Assembly: GCF_901933205.1 (NCBI RefSeq)
Contig: NC_044571.1
Span: 74,091,689-74,155,688 of the forward strand
Length of the DNA: 64,000 nt
Reading direction: 5' to 3'
Origin: Camarhynchus parvulus
Lineage: Eukaryota > Chordata > Aves > Passeriformes > Thraupidae
The position numbers were made by a program, and so were the translations under genes. The notes below the pieces were generated by a model. It saw nothing but the letters and a program-made list of their open reading frames with translations. It was not told the DNA's origin and ran no database searches. Positions within the stretch are counted from its first letter, which is position 1; every line of letters starts with the position of its first letter. This document shows positions 12,303-25,500 of the stretch, in pieces.

Positions 12303-15300
12303 CCAGAAGGGTGGGTAATTGTAATATGCGCTGAGCCGTCTCTTCACACTCAGTTCCTGTGTTTTCAGCCAGCAGTGCACATAGTATCTATGGTCTGGAA
12401 TTGTCTGTCCAGACAATAGCAACACAGGCCATATATCTGATGAAATGTGCTACCAGCTGTCTGATAAATACGTTTTTAAAGGGTGTCTGCATCTTTTAAT
12501 TTGGATGAGCTGACAGAATGGCATAACCACATGCCTGGTACAGATGGTAAATTCCAAATTCGTGCCCTTATGTGCAAAAGTACTGGAAATCACCAATGTA
12601 AGGGTTGTTATTTCCTACTGCATTAGGATTGATTTGCTTTAACCATGAGGACTTTCTGTTTGTTTGGTGGGTTTTTTTTTAATGGTCCAAGCCATTTTGG
12701 TGCAAATTCTCTAACGTCATGACAACCTGAGGGAGATGCTGGAAATGGAAAATTTCAGCTTGAATGGTTCAAATATGACAAATTTATGAGCAATGGAAAA
12801 TGAGATCTGTTAATGGGAAATGTTTGTCACCTTTAGTAGTAAAATAGGCTCATAATATTGCTTATGATGCAGACAGGGCAGCTTTTAGTCACTGTTTTTT
12901 AACCTTCTCAGCGTGTGAAGGGTAATGCATTTGAAAAGATTAGTTGGTTTTAGCTCATGACAGTCAACAGTTCATTACAGGTGTAATTAATAAAATAGAT
13001 GATGGCCTTTGCCATTTGCTTAAGTTAGGTTTACAAGAAAAACACTTTCTCCACAGTGTAACGACACAGGTCATTATGTGTTGGCAACTTGATTACTTGT
13101 GAACATTTATATTAAAAATTCTTCACTCAACCCCCACACTCTACCTCCCAAAAGAACCCTCAGCAGCCACAAAACATCATAGGTATGCATGTGTCGTGTA
13201 TGTAATGTATTCACTGGGATGCCTTAATTCTCTGAAGATACTCAGTGAGCCCCATACCTGAGCCAGTGGTGGCTTTGTCAGTGCTCTGAGCTTTGTGTCT
13301 CTCTGGGATAGGAAGCATGGGTTAAAAGATGATACTGAAGAGAAAAAAAGGCAAATAAACAGAGGCCAGAGGTGATGATGACTCCATCTCTATTGCTCTT
13401 TGCCTGTGGGATTGTGGATTTTAAGAAATACCCAAGACCCAGGGACAATAAGTCTGTTGTCTGATGCTAAGTAATGTTATGGGGTTTGAGCTGGGTCCTT
13501 TGGGCCCCTTTGAATTATGCAGCTATCACACAAGTCTCTGTAGCTGCGAGGTCGATATTCTTGGCAGTCTTGAACCACTGTGAGGTTCCTGGGATTCCTC
13601 CCCTTCCAGTGAGGTTAATGTCAAATTGCCTTAAATCTCTTCTACCAGGAAGATGCCTGAAGATGCCTGAGTTACTGAGACATAAAGATTACCAGGCATT
13701 TGTATTTCCAGTTTACATTACCATTTTTCAGGAGAATATAATGGTATGAAGAACAGCAAGATGTGTATTTCTGAATCATTTGTCTCTACCATGACTGGCT
13801 GATTTAACCCAGGTTGTTGTCTCTTTCAGTGACTGGCAGGATATAGCTGGAGGCAGTTAAAAGGAGGAATGCACACTAACTTATTTGGCGGGGAATTTTT
13901 TCTGACTTTCTGTCTAGTGTGAGGTGTGAAGGCAGTCTTTTATGGATTCACTTGGGATGTTTTATTATCCATGTAAAGTACTAAATGTACTTCTTTCTAG
14001 TGGTTACAAAATCCTTTGCTTGGATGAATCTTTCCAATAGTTGAACAAGGTTATTTTTTCAGTGTTAATTAAAAAGAATATTCCCTATCCTGCTTTTAAC
14101 TCTCTTTCTTCTTTCATTGAATGTCGCCTTTCTCATTCATTACGACAGGATCATTAAACTTAAAGCTCAGTACCTTTAATGTCTATATTACAGATCCCCT
14201 CCAGCCTTTCTGGCTGCTGACTTAATAGTTGTTAACTCTTAAATTTTGCCATCCCAATATCGCTGTGGGAGGTTTTTGGTGGTTTTTAGATAATTGATGA
14301 AAAACCAAATGCAATTTCTTTAAATATCATCATCTTAACATACCTCCTCTGAAAAACTGGTCACTCTGTGTTCCCCATTCCTTCCCTTACCCTGCCTGTG
14401 AAATGAGAGAATACCAGCTAACCCAGTGGATGTATTTCCTTTCTATCTTCTTATGAAAGCCTTTGCCATGAGCTTTCTATGTGTTGTACATGCTCTCACC
14501 TTTTGCTGAGTGTTCCTTTCAATAGGATTCCATTCTTCAGAATGAAATACTTTGGAAAAATCGTCCTATTTGCATTCTTGTATGTGTATCAAGGTGTGAA
14601 ATAGTTCTATTTCAGTAATTTCATGATGAACAAACTGGTTAGGACTGAGCAAATGTTCTACTTGCCTACAGTTCACATAGTCAAGCATGAAGCTTTGTAG
14701 TTGACTGAGCTGCTAGGAAAACAGGAAGAAAACAATGCAATGTCTTCTTGAACTCAGCTGAACACTGGTGTCATAAGAGCTCACAGACCCCCTTACTCAG
14801 TACCTTCCCAGGCTGGTGGCTGTGACTATGTGGTGATTAAACCCATGTTTTTGTAGTACCAGCTCTTCTGACATCTTTTTCAGACTATTCCTCCTTAATC
14901 AGAGCTTCTTAGCATCCTACGTACAAGGAGAATTATGGTAAAGGTGTCATCTTACCTCCATGAAAATGTCCTTAGTCTCCTTAGTGAGGAGTTTTATATA
15001 TTTGAACACCATGTGTTGATGTGGTAGAAGTGTGAATTCATTGCTCCTTCCACAAATAGCAGTGTGAGAGGGTAAAGAAACTCACCTGAGTGATTTGGAA
15101 AGCTGCCTACCATCTGGACCTACTTTGCTGTTGGTATGATGGTGGCAAGAAGCCTTATCATGTCTAAGCTTGCCTGGGTCTCCTGTAGGGCTGCAGCAGG
15201 TGGAACTGACGTGCAGCATGTGCTCAAAAATGGCAATTCATACATTTAGGAAAATTAACTATGTGATGGGATTGTCTCCCACAGGGAACTCTGCAAAATC

Positions 15301-15585
15301 AAGTGGCAGATCTGTAATGACCTCTGAAGCAAGATAATGAAAGGGATAGAAAAGTGTATGCAAAATGCCATGAACATGTTATATTCACTTTGCTTTAGTG
15401 AAATGCATGGTGACACTGTCTTGGTTTAACTCTGAGACTTCATAACTATGCCAAAAAGCATATGAGACTGATGACGGACTGTCAATAATGTAAATTCTGT
15501 TCTATAAATAATTTTAAAGAAACTTAGATACTTTATGTTTACTGTAGAATATACCTGTATGTGGGCTGGAAAAATTTTTTGTGTC

Positions 15586-15609
15586 TCAATGCCTTGCTAA
15601 AGGCATTGA
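15586..15609. repeat. Perfect 10-bp hairpin with a 4-base loop
   Basis: TCAATGCCTT and AAGGCATTGA are perfect reverse complements separated by GCTA. The flanks do not extend the stem. This is too short for a microRNA precursor and may be coincidental. Confidence 0.75.
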
Positions 15610-17445
15610 CGCATTAAATACTGAATACTGGTTTTATAATGGATTTAATGTAATTCAGGAATTGCAGAGCTAGCTGGCTTTGAGGACATAATACCAGCTC
15701 AGTTTATTATTTGCAACCACATGACATGGGTGTGACAAATTGACACCTGAGGTAAGACCAAACTTTAAGTGCCATGGCAACGCAACAGCATTTTCAGTAG
15801 CTGTTTAGAATAAAGACCAGACTGATACTTACTATAACTCCAGAGCACTTTGGATGGTTTTGAAAATCCTATGTATAGTCTTAAGTAGTGAAACAAATAG
15901 AAATCCATGATCAGAGAAATCTAATGTTTTCTGAAGCACTTACGTGTTTGTGATAGATAAGCAGCACCTGCTAGTGGCAACTGGCAGTGTGGTTATTTGA
16001 GAAACAGAAATGACCCAGGGCCTGATCCTCTGCTATGGCAGATCTCAGCTTCATGGACATTTAAACCTGGGTAAAGTGACATTCAGTCTGTCAAGAGTGT
16101 GCTGCATTCATTTACTATTTGCGAGATGACTGCTTGAGTTTCTAGGCAAGGAGGAATTGGGGTCATGACAATTTCATAGCTAGTTTCCAAGTTTAGCTTT
16201 ACATACATATGCTAGCAAGTTGGCATAAATTTGAACTGGCATAATGCAAGAGGCCTGAACTGCATGTCAGAAAGAGCATGTTAAGACAGATTAGCCTACA
16301 TGCAATTAGCTCCCAAAATTATTCAAGAATTTTGCTTGATATAAACGTAGTCACGAGAGCTGACTCTATCTACCCTAGCAAGCATTGTTGAGTGCTAGGA
16401 ACAGACCTGGAGGGCAAAACAGCGCCTGTTGACTACTCAGCACTGACATTACTTGTATTTCTGTGGGTTTTACTGTGGATGGGCTCTCATCTGGTCCTGT
16501 GGGCTGGCTGCCCTTTGGAATGTGGAGTTCAGAAGGGAAACTCCTAGAGAATAGTCTGCGCTCTAAGCCTGCTCTGCCAGGCTTTGCTTCTGAAGTGAGA
16601 TCTTGATCAAAATTAAAACACTATAGTAGATAAGCAGCATCTGAATCTACAAATTTACTGAAACAATTAAGTGTTTCAATCATAATTATTGTGCTATGAC
16701 CTACATAAACTATTCATTCTTTTCTGTGCAGCCTCTAAGGGGATTTGAAAGTTGCAGCTAGTTAGTTCAAATGAACCCTGATCTTTAAAGAAGACCTTTG
16801 GGTAGATAGTTTTGCATCCTGAAAACAACTCATTGGGGTCTCTACCAATAGGAAAAATCTTAAATCTCAGATTTACCACTGTTCTATTACTGTTCTAGAC
16901 AGTCTGTCTGTCTGCTAAACATACAGGATTTTCAGTTACCTTCTTGAGACACACATCTCCCTAGGCAGTGCACAGGAAAACAGATACCTGGGGCTCAATT
17001 CAGTTTTCTACTCAATTAATTTAGTGTGCCTGAGATGCCCTACAGCACATAAGAAGGTCTCGTAGGGCAGGTGGAAGTGTGGGAGACCTGTGCTCTTTTG
17101 GAGCAGCAGTAGGAAGCCAAGAGCAATACCACAGAACATGTCAAATGCAATTAATGCAAATGTGTCAGTCAGTAAATTTAATACCTAAATTTTATGCTTT
17201 GTTGCACCATGCTTATTCGATGTAGAAATTGTTATTTGTGTATAGCCTCCAAATTCATACAATTAGCAATGCCAAAAGCAGTGATGCTCCGCTGTGAAAT
17301 GGTAAGACACATGACTGTATCATAAAATAACACCTCATGATGATGACGGCTCACCATGCATTTGAATGAGTAGTTAGCAGGGATTTGTCATATTCGTGAC
17401 TATACAAGTGTCCTTTTCCATTCACTATTAGTGGACGGTAGCTGG

Positions 17446-17492
17446 TTTTCGTTTGTGTTGTTTTGGTTTTTTTTGTGGTTTGGGTTTTTTTT
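17446..17492. repeat. T/G-rich low-complexity tract
   Basis: The sequence is GTTTGTGTTGTTTTGG followed by runs of eight T separated by GTGG and GGG. It resembles the tracts at 7.0, 12.2 and 22.5 kb, suggesting a recurrent simple-repeat type in this genome. Confidence 0.8.
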
Positions 17493-17772
17493 AAAGAAAA
17501 TTCTTCTCTGGTAGTTTGTTCCAAGTTTTCTAAGTTGTAAGTTTACAAAGTCTTACTTCTGCACAGCAGCACAGTTGTAGTGCAAGAGTCTGAATCTCAT
17601 CTACATCTTTTGTTACATCTTTTTTTTTTGTCTGGTTGTCAGCAGTTTAGTGTTTTAAGAAAGTATTTATTCCATGATAAAGTCTATGTTTTGATATAAT
17701 AACATTACTATTCCTTTAAAATTAGACTATGTATGTTCCCTTTCTAACACATTTGTGTCCTAATTCAACCAA

Positions 17773-17827
17773 TGGACTTCATGATCTTGGAGGTCTATTC
17801 CAAACTTAATGATTCTGTGATTCTTTG
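17773..17827 (+). mobile_element. CR1 LINE, very short 3' terminal fragment
   Basis: The segment reads GACTTCATGATCTTGGAGGT, then a TCTATTCCAAACTTAATGATTC stretch, and ends in TCTGTGATTCTTTGAT. This matches only the last ~55 bases of CR1, including the degenerate octamer tail. Such extreme 5' truncation is common for CR1 in birds. Confidence 0.8.
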
Positions 17828-18809
17828 ATAAAATGTTGAGCTTTTTAGAAATTTTTAAAACATGCTGGATCTTTAAACGTGCTTTCTAGGAGAAGAACAT
17901 CCATTCATTAACTTCAGTTGGCTTTCTCTCAATCTAGTATTGATTTTAGTCAAGTACTACTACCCATCAGTAGCCCAGTTAGATTTAAGAATTTAAGTGC
18001 ATTCTTGAAGGTTGGAATATGTTTGAAATGGTTCTTTGAAAAGAGATAAACTGCCAAAAATACACCATATTTCAAGGGTTTGACCACAAATAATACTAGT
18101 TCCTGTCAAAAGATGTATTTGGGACAGAAAGGAGGTGTATTGACTCTTTCCTCAACTGGACAGATGAGAACACGTTTAAATTATTTCCAGCAGAAAAGAT
18201 AATACAATTTTTGTTGTGAGTAGCAAATGATAAGCTTAAATTCCTAGTCAATCTTAGTTATTAATGACAGAATCAAATACTGTTGCATGTTTGGAAACTG
18301 TCCGCCCAGCATGTTTCATTTTCTGTGAAGAGCAACTGGAATTAGACACTAATTTGCAGTATACTTCACTTTCAGAGCAAATCCTAATGATGGTGACATT
18401 TAAAAAAATATATTTTTGCAATAATGCCATTACAAAGCCATTTAGGCTTAATATGAGTAGCAGAGGTTATTGTTTTCTGTAGAAATATCAGATTTCTTCT
18501 GGAGGAGAAAACTGGAATACATTTGCTAAATGTACCATAAAACCAGAGTTACCCAAAGTTTTTAATTTTCCTTTTTAGCAGTCCAGTTTGATGAATTGTC
18601 CTGATTAGCTCTGAGGAAAATAATTTTAAAATTAGGTGGGACTAAAAGGAGAAAAATAGTGACATGCCTGGGAGTCGTCACAGACTGAATCACATGAAGA
18701 ATTAGATGTGTCAGCTAGGAAGAGGCACATTTCTTTACTTTGTTTTATTTATCTCACACCCAGGATCATGATAACTGGTTCATTAGTGAATTCAGAAGCA
18801 GAGTATCAT

Positions 18810-19200
18810 TGCCTAACCCATGCACTGGCCCAAACCTCCCTGTGTTGTGTTGTATCCCATGGAAGGTTTCCTTGGCTGGCACGGGAGCAGTGCCAGCAAG
18901 TCTCTCATGGGAGTGGGCAGGCAGCGCATGCCAGGAGCTAGCAAAGTGAGCTCTGCCAGCCCTGACCTGCTCTTAGCTGCTAGAGAGGACTGAAATCACA
19001 GGCCTGGTCTGGAAAGAGAATCAAGCAGGAGCCTGGCTGCTGCAGACCTCGCTGGGGCACCTCTGGGCATGGCTACAGGCCCCTACAGCTCATTTAGGGT
19101 CAGCAGGGAGATGCTCTGGGAAGCTGCATGTCCCACACTGCAGTGTGAGGCCTTGCACTGTTTAGCACTTGGGCAGAAAGGCTGCTGCAGGGCTGTTTAA
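18810..19200. other. GC-richer block of unknown nature
   Basis: The segment is visibly richer in G+C than its neighbours (CTTGGCTGGCACGGGAGCAG, CCTCGCTGGGGCACCTCTGG) and carries several GCTGCTGCAG-like words. No long open frame, repeat family or CpG island is recognised. It might be an old LTR or another repeat fragment. Confidence 0.4.
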
Positions 19201-22200
19201 GTTGTCTAAATCCTTTCTTTTTGGAGCTGCTTCTTGGTTCTTTCTGGCTAGCCAGCAGTAATAATTGAGATAACAGAGATAACAACTTTGTGTAGCTCAC
19301 TTCTCAAGCTGCACATTTTGAAGAAAGGAGCGAAAATGTGCATTGATAAAAAACAGCCTCCTGGTTCAGTTCTGTAAATCAGTAACAACAAAACAACTAA
19401 GGGAGTGTCCAATAAAATCAGAATGTACACTTTAGTGTAGACCCTTTGTGCACTCTGGTCTGCAAATGGCAGGCTACTGGAAGACATTCTCCGTGTTGTC
19501 ATGCATTTTAGCTCCTTAATTTGGCTATTCAGTTTGAAATACAAGTGCCTGGATTTTTAAGTCTAGAGAGACTACAAGTTTCTGGATTTTCAGACCTCTT
19601 GACTAATGGAATAGATGACGGCTTCATCATTGCCTATGACAAAAAGGCATGCTGGAGGGTATGCCGAACTAACTTCATTTCTTTAATTTAAGAGGCGCAT
19701 GTTGCTGGATGACAACTAGTGTGAAATTGGACATGGCTGGCTTACAGTAATGATATAATTTCTTATTTTTGCTTTATTATATCTGCCAAGTACAAATTTA
19801 CCTGCAGAGTTTGGTCAAGAGGAAAAAATATCACAAAATATTAGCATCCTACGGAAAAGGCTTTTTTTTTTAAATTTTAGCAGTTCTTTTTCATCATTAG
19901 TCTTTTTTTTTTAAGAGACTTATTTTAAGAAATTATAGCTAGTTCTTCTATATGGCTCCAGAGATTGCATTTTATAATTATCCTTCAAACATTTATAATC
20001 TTTTAATGGCTGTTTTATTTCCTCAACAACATGACAATAATTGCTAGATTAAAAAAAAGAGCAGTTTGATCAAGCTTAAACTCTGGCTTGATCCTATTTC
20101 TGTGGAAGTCAGAGAGACTTCTTCAGTGAGAAGAAAGTTGGAATTTGCTTCATGATTGTTTCTCTTCTCCTGCCAAATCCTCTTTTACTCATCCAAGACA
20201 GCAAAGAGTTCTGCTTTCAGTCACAGTGCTGTAAATCTGGTCTAACTACATTGACTCAATGGGCTTATTTTTGTAGAGATCAGTATAAGTGAGAAAAGGA
20301 TTTATCTCAGTTGGATTCATGCTTCTTGTTAGTGAGTCAATGTACTATATAATTGGTGCTGTCAATAAGACTTTCCCAGTATTGATTTCTTTTTCAGTAT
20401 GGAAACAGATGGAATATATCATAGGGTCTAACTGATATGAATGTACAGTATCTTGCAAAAGAAAGAGAGTTGTTATTTGGCTGGGGCTTTTAATCTTTTA
20501 TTCTGAGATTTTAAAATAGCAACAAAGTGACATGTATCATTATCCATTGCTCATTTTGTGTTGTTCAACTTTCCTAGAAGTTGCTGACAGAATTGTAACT
20601 GTTTGAAGGGTTGGATCCTAAAGCAGGAAGTGCACAAGGTGCTGCTTATTATTTATAGCACCCACAAGTTGCTATGGATAGAATATCAGAAAACAAATAA
20701 TTTGAATGTTAGTCAATTCAAAGTTAATGAAAGAGAAGTCTATGAAGATAGGAACAAAATCTGACAAAACTCACATGCTCATAGCTTCATTGAGAATTGG
20801 CTTTTAGCTTGAAAAAGTTATAGTTGAGATAAAAAATGTTCTCTAATATAGCTATTAGAAAACAGGAAGGAGAGGGTCTTTTCCAGACAGATGGGAGAGG
20901 CTTAATACAAAATCTTAGAAGGAGCCTTATATTGTTTAACTTTGTGGAAAAACAGTTTTGAGTGGTTGCTTTGATAATCTGAGTGTTCTTAGGCAATCTC
21001 AGTTATTATATTTTAGAGCCAGGATTTCTTTGGCATGGATTTTTATATGGCCTTTGACATATTTATTTTTGCTGCAGTTTTTCCAAACCAGCAGGGACCA
21101 TGCTTCGACTGTGCTTAGAAATCTGGAATGTGTTCAAGCAATAAAAAAAGGGAAAAAAGATAATTTTATTCTTATAAGTTCTGATATAAAAAATAGCTAA
21201 AGGGGTCATTGATTTATGTGTTTGGTACTTCCTTTATATTTTGGCAGATTTATATATGTGTATATATATTTTAACTGTCTGTTTTTCACCTGTGTATGTG
21301 TTACAAGAATTCATGCAACATAAATTAGTATGTATGTCCTGTCTGATATATTGTTTGTGAGGCAAAAGCCATTACACTATGTCATTTAGAGATTATAACA
21401 CATTCAGGAAGTTTAAATTACTCATCTTTACAAAAGGAATACAAAATTAAATTCTGATTCGAGCATGCCATTTCAAACCACCTTGGTTCTCATTAGGGTT
21501 CTGATAATCTAATGTTAGATTCATTACCATCTAAAATTATTGCAATCTGCTGCCTTTTGTTTTGATTCAATGTCCATAATTGTTCCACGTGATGTCAGTA
21601 ATTACTGAGGCTGCTTTAGGAAGATACGCAAAGACACGGCAAGAAAAGATGATCAAGCCAAGTTTAGATTTGTTATGTGGTTTTACATATGCGTCAGAAA
21701 CTACATTTTAGTAGTGTATCTGTTTACACTTGGTGTTGCATAGGTTCCAGAAAATGAGGAATTATGCTGCAAGATAAGGAAAACAAATTAAATATAGTCT
21801 TGAATCATTCAAGATTGAAAGGAATGACTCCTGGCTGTATAAGGATGAAACTTCTGTTGTATTGAATCATTTTTTACTTTGATTTCTTTTAAAGACAATA
21901 TGTGCTCTTTCCTTTGTAGAACCTACTCCCCTTCCATACAAAACAGAATAAAACAAACACTCATACCTGCTGAAAATGAACGCTACTGACCCCAAATTAC
22001 ATTGCAGTTTATAGAATTTGAAACACAAAAGTATTTACTCTCAGTATATTTATTATAGTAATATGTTCTGCTAAGTTTTTCTTCTTTTTTGTAAATCAAT
22101 AAGGCTGTCTTTGCACCCTTTATGAGTGGGTTGAGGAAGAGGAAGGATGAAGCAAACTTCATTTCTATTGTCTGTTTTCATATACCTTATTATGAACATT

Positions 22201-22507
22201 TAATAATGTAACTCTACATCACAATCTGATCCATCATAAAAAAAGTTTTAGCTTTGAGGCAACCTGAATCCACTAAAGGGACAACACTGTGGGTAATGTT
22301 GCATTTCAGTTGTATTTGGCAATGTTAAAAAAAAAGTGGATATGAGAACTAAGACATGCAGGTGTGATGGTGGGTGCTACTTGAAAGATATTTGAAAGAT
22401 ATTTTTCATCCCATAATTTTATTTCTCTTAAATATTCCAATCTTGGTTGGCAGAAGCTTTTGAGAATTTTGATAATTTCCTCACTTTGTTCATTTGTTTG
22501 TCTGTGG

Positions 22508-22558
22508 TTTATTTTTTTTGGTTTTTTTTTTTTTTGGTTTTTTTTTTTTTTTTTTTTT
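22508..22558. repeat. Long T tract with GG interruptions
   Basis: Three T runs (8, 14 and about 21 bases) are separated by GG. No identifiable element body lies on either side, so it is more likely a simple repeat than a LINE or SINE tail. The exact length may be unreliable because of sequencing and assembly errors in homopolymers. Confidence 0.9.
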
Positions 22559-25500
22559 CCTACTACCCACCTTTCTTTTAGAAGCTTGTATTCTTTTAGA
22601 GACAGAAGGGACTTATTTGGAGTAAATCAAAACAGAATCTCTGGCCAGACATACAACAGGTTCAGCAGATCTTGCATGTTTTAGTTTCTGATACATCCAA
22701 TTAAAGGACTTTTTGTGTTCTGCGGTTAGAATTAGAGAGAAGTAGCAGAAACCTGTAAAATGTTAGAGTTCTCAAATATATGTATATTTATTGGACTACT
22801 TAACATGAAGAATGACTTAGGAAAATCCAATTGACACCTATGAAAAAAAGCTGTTTGTGTTGGCTTTTGCATGAAGAAATGAAAAAGCATCAAGTTTGAT
22901 GCCAGTAAACTGTCAATTTGTGGAAGCAGCTGTAAATCAAGTCCTGCTTTATTATATTGCTGCACATTTTGAATAAGCTGGATTACTGCAGTGGGAATTA
23001 TTTTACATTTATACTACTGAAAATGAGAACATGATGTTTCCTGAAATCACTAGCCAAAGTTTATGACAAAAGACAGAATTTACTAAGGAGAAGAAATAAA
23101 GAAGAGGAAAAAAAATCAATGTTAAAATCAAATTTTAAGAGATTACAATAAATAGCCTCGTGCTCTTACTTAGTTCTTAGTCTTATTTTGTTAGGTTTAA
23201 GAGCTACCATTTATTTTGTATAATATGGAAGAAGGAGAACAAGAATTGAAATAGGCTAGAGACAAGTATGATGTCTGAACTGTGTTAGAAAAGCAAGCTC
23301 CCTTTCCAGATTAAAGATGTTTTTTTCCAGATAATACAAATAGCAGATTGTTGTTGATTACCAGTAAGTATGATGAGAGAGAAGATCCTTGGAAATTGGC
23401 CCCAGATCACCTGGAAAATACAGTAACCAATGAGATGAAACCAGAGTCTCTGGAGGCTTTTAAAAACTTATTAAAACTTTTTACTCCCACTGTAGAACAA
23501 AGACTAATGACAGTCATCCCATCAAAGAGTCTTCCATCTGTTTTTATAAGAAAGAGAAAGGAATTAGTAGCTAAGTAAAAAACAGATCACAGAACACCAA
23601 AATTAGCTGTGTTGAAACAAAGCCTAGAACTTCTCACAGCAAAGCTGCTAAAATGGGAGAGAAGTTGTGCTTTTGCTGACTCTGAGCTCCCAGGGGGACT
23701 GTCGTTAGCATCCCACGCGGGGGTATTTGTCTTTCTAGGTAGGTCAGTTTGGAATCCTGATCTCTTCCTCCTCACCTCAAGCAGCAGCTGCTTAGACTTC
23801 TTTAAGATAGCTTTTGGGGAAAAAAACTCCCACAGCACAACAGCAAAACCAAACAAACCCCCAAAATCACTTGAAAAACCCCCATAAAAGCAAACATGTC
23901 TCCTGGGCACAAAGTACATCAGCAGCCCTGGTGATTCTGTCTAGTGCTGGTCAACAGCAGGCAGAGGGCAGGAGAATAGAGGACCACAGATTAGACTAAC
24001 ACAGCAAATCTAGTGCTGTAATTGTCGTGTTATCACAGTGCCAGGAAAAAGTGCATTATTAACTTCCTTCTGAAAAGAGCCCCTTCTACTCCAAGGCTAA
24101 TGTATGAATAAGCATAGGTAAATCATTACTTCTGTGCAAGGAATTGAGCCTGGCTTAATCAGGAAATCTGTGAAGCTGATACTGTTTGCCAAATACAGGC
24201 TGTTCTTGGAATTGGTTGTTTAATGAGGGTAATAGCACAGCTGCATCAGCGTGAGAAAACACAGCATGTCGTGTTTGCTGGTCTAACTAAGAAAAATATG
24301 CTCTGATGTTACCTGGGGAGGTGTACAGAAGTCAAAATGAAGACAAAGAGGGGGAAATCACTTTGGCATTACGTAGCCTAAGCAAAGGAATCAGTCTCTG
24401 TTAGCAGAATGCCAGCTAGGTTTGATAATGAATATTCAGTGGAAAGGTATGCCCACAATTCATCTGAAATGGATTTTTAGACATCTTCTGGGTTGCACCA
24501 GGACAGAGATTTTTCTATTCTTCTTGTTCCAAATCTGATAGTATTGATATATCTGAAAGTATAATTTCTTCATCTGTTTATAGTAAGAGATATTCCAACA
24601 AGTTATGCAACCTTACCACCTTTTTTGATTGAAAGTGCGTGTTTCAATAAAACCATAACTTCTACATTTTATCACTTTATTTAGTCATTGTAGGATTGAG
24701 GAATTTTGAATTTGAGTCCACATGGATACATATTTTGTTTTATCGTTTGGCTTAAGTAATGTATACCTGTGAAATATGTCTCTTTCCTTGAATTTTCATT
24801 TTCTGACACAAAAATATATTTTGCTAGGGTGTTTTTGACCAGCTACCGTCAGTGTCTTCTGTAGCTATTAAGAATGCATCTCCCAATCTTACTTTAGGGA
24901 GGGACTGTTTTTGAGGGTGACTGAAGAGCTTGCTAAAGTCAGCTTCATTGGAACTGTGTGCCTACAACAGCTCTGCATTTGAAACTTTCACCAACTAGGA
25001 AAAACAGTAATGTTTAATATACATTCCTCGGATATATTGCCAGTTTGAAGTCTCACTTCAGGAGAAAAAATATTGCAGGTTGTTTCACTGATTAATTTTA
25101 CTGTTAGGTTTATTTCTGGAAGATTTATTCTGTTTGAAATGAAAATATTTGGAACAATCTTGCTTATCCAAAATGTTTCATTTCCTGTGTGATCTGATTT
25201 TAATACAAAATCAGAAGTTTTAAGTTCTATAATGAGAATGTCCTGATCTAACAGATTAAATGTTAAGGCACTGTGAGACAGCAATGTTGTTGTAATTTTT
25301 TCTTGTGTGAATCAGAGACAGTTTGCCTGATGTTGTTGATTTACACACATGAAACTCTGAGATTTGATTGATCTTTGCAGAATTTAGGCATCTGGTGATG
25401 TGAAGTGAGAAGACAGCATATGGAAGCTGACCTCTGGAAAGCTTTTACAGAATAAGCTTTGATTTCGTTTTTCTCCTGACTTAAATCATTATCTGCTTTT

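Noticed and set aside
12231..12425. Lys/Pro-rich minus-strand and Phe-rich plus-strand frames
   Set aside because: Both are translations of the T/G simple repeat at 12233-12302.
23348..23578. 76-codon open frame with a protein-like composition (NEMKPESLEAFKNLLKLF)
   Set aside because: Tested mentally against the missing GUCY1A2 exons and CR1 ORF2 and it matches neither; the length is within chance expectation.
24988..25284. 98-codon minus-strand open frame with four N-glycosylation-like sites
   Set aside because: No signal peptide, no transmembrane segment, no family, and NxS/T sites are common in AT-rich chance frames.
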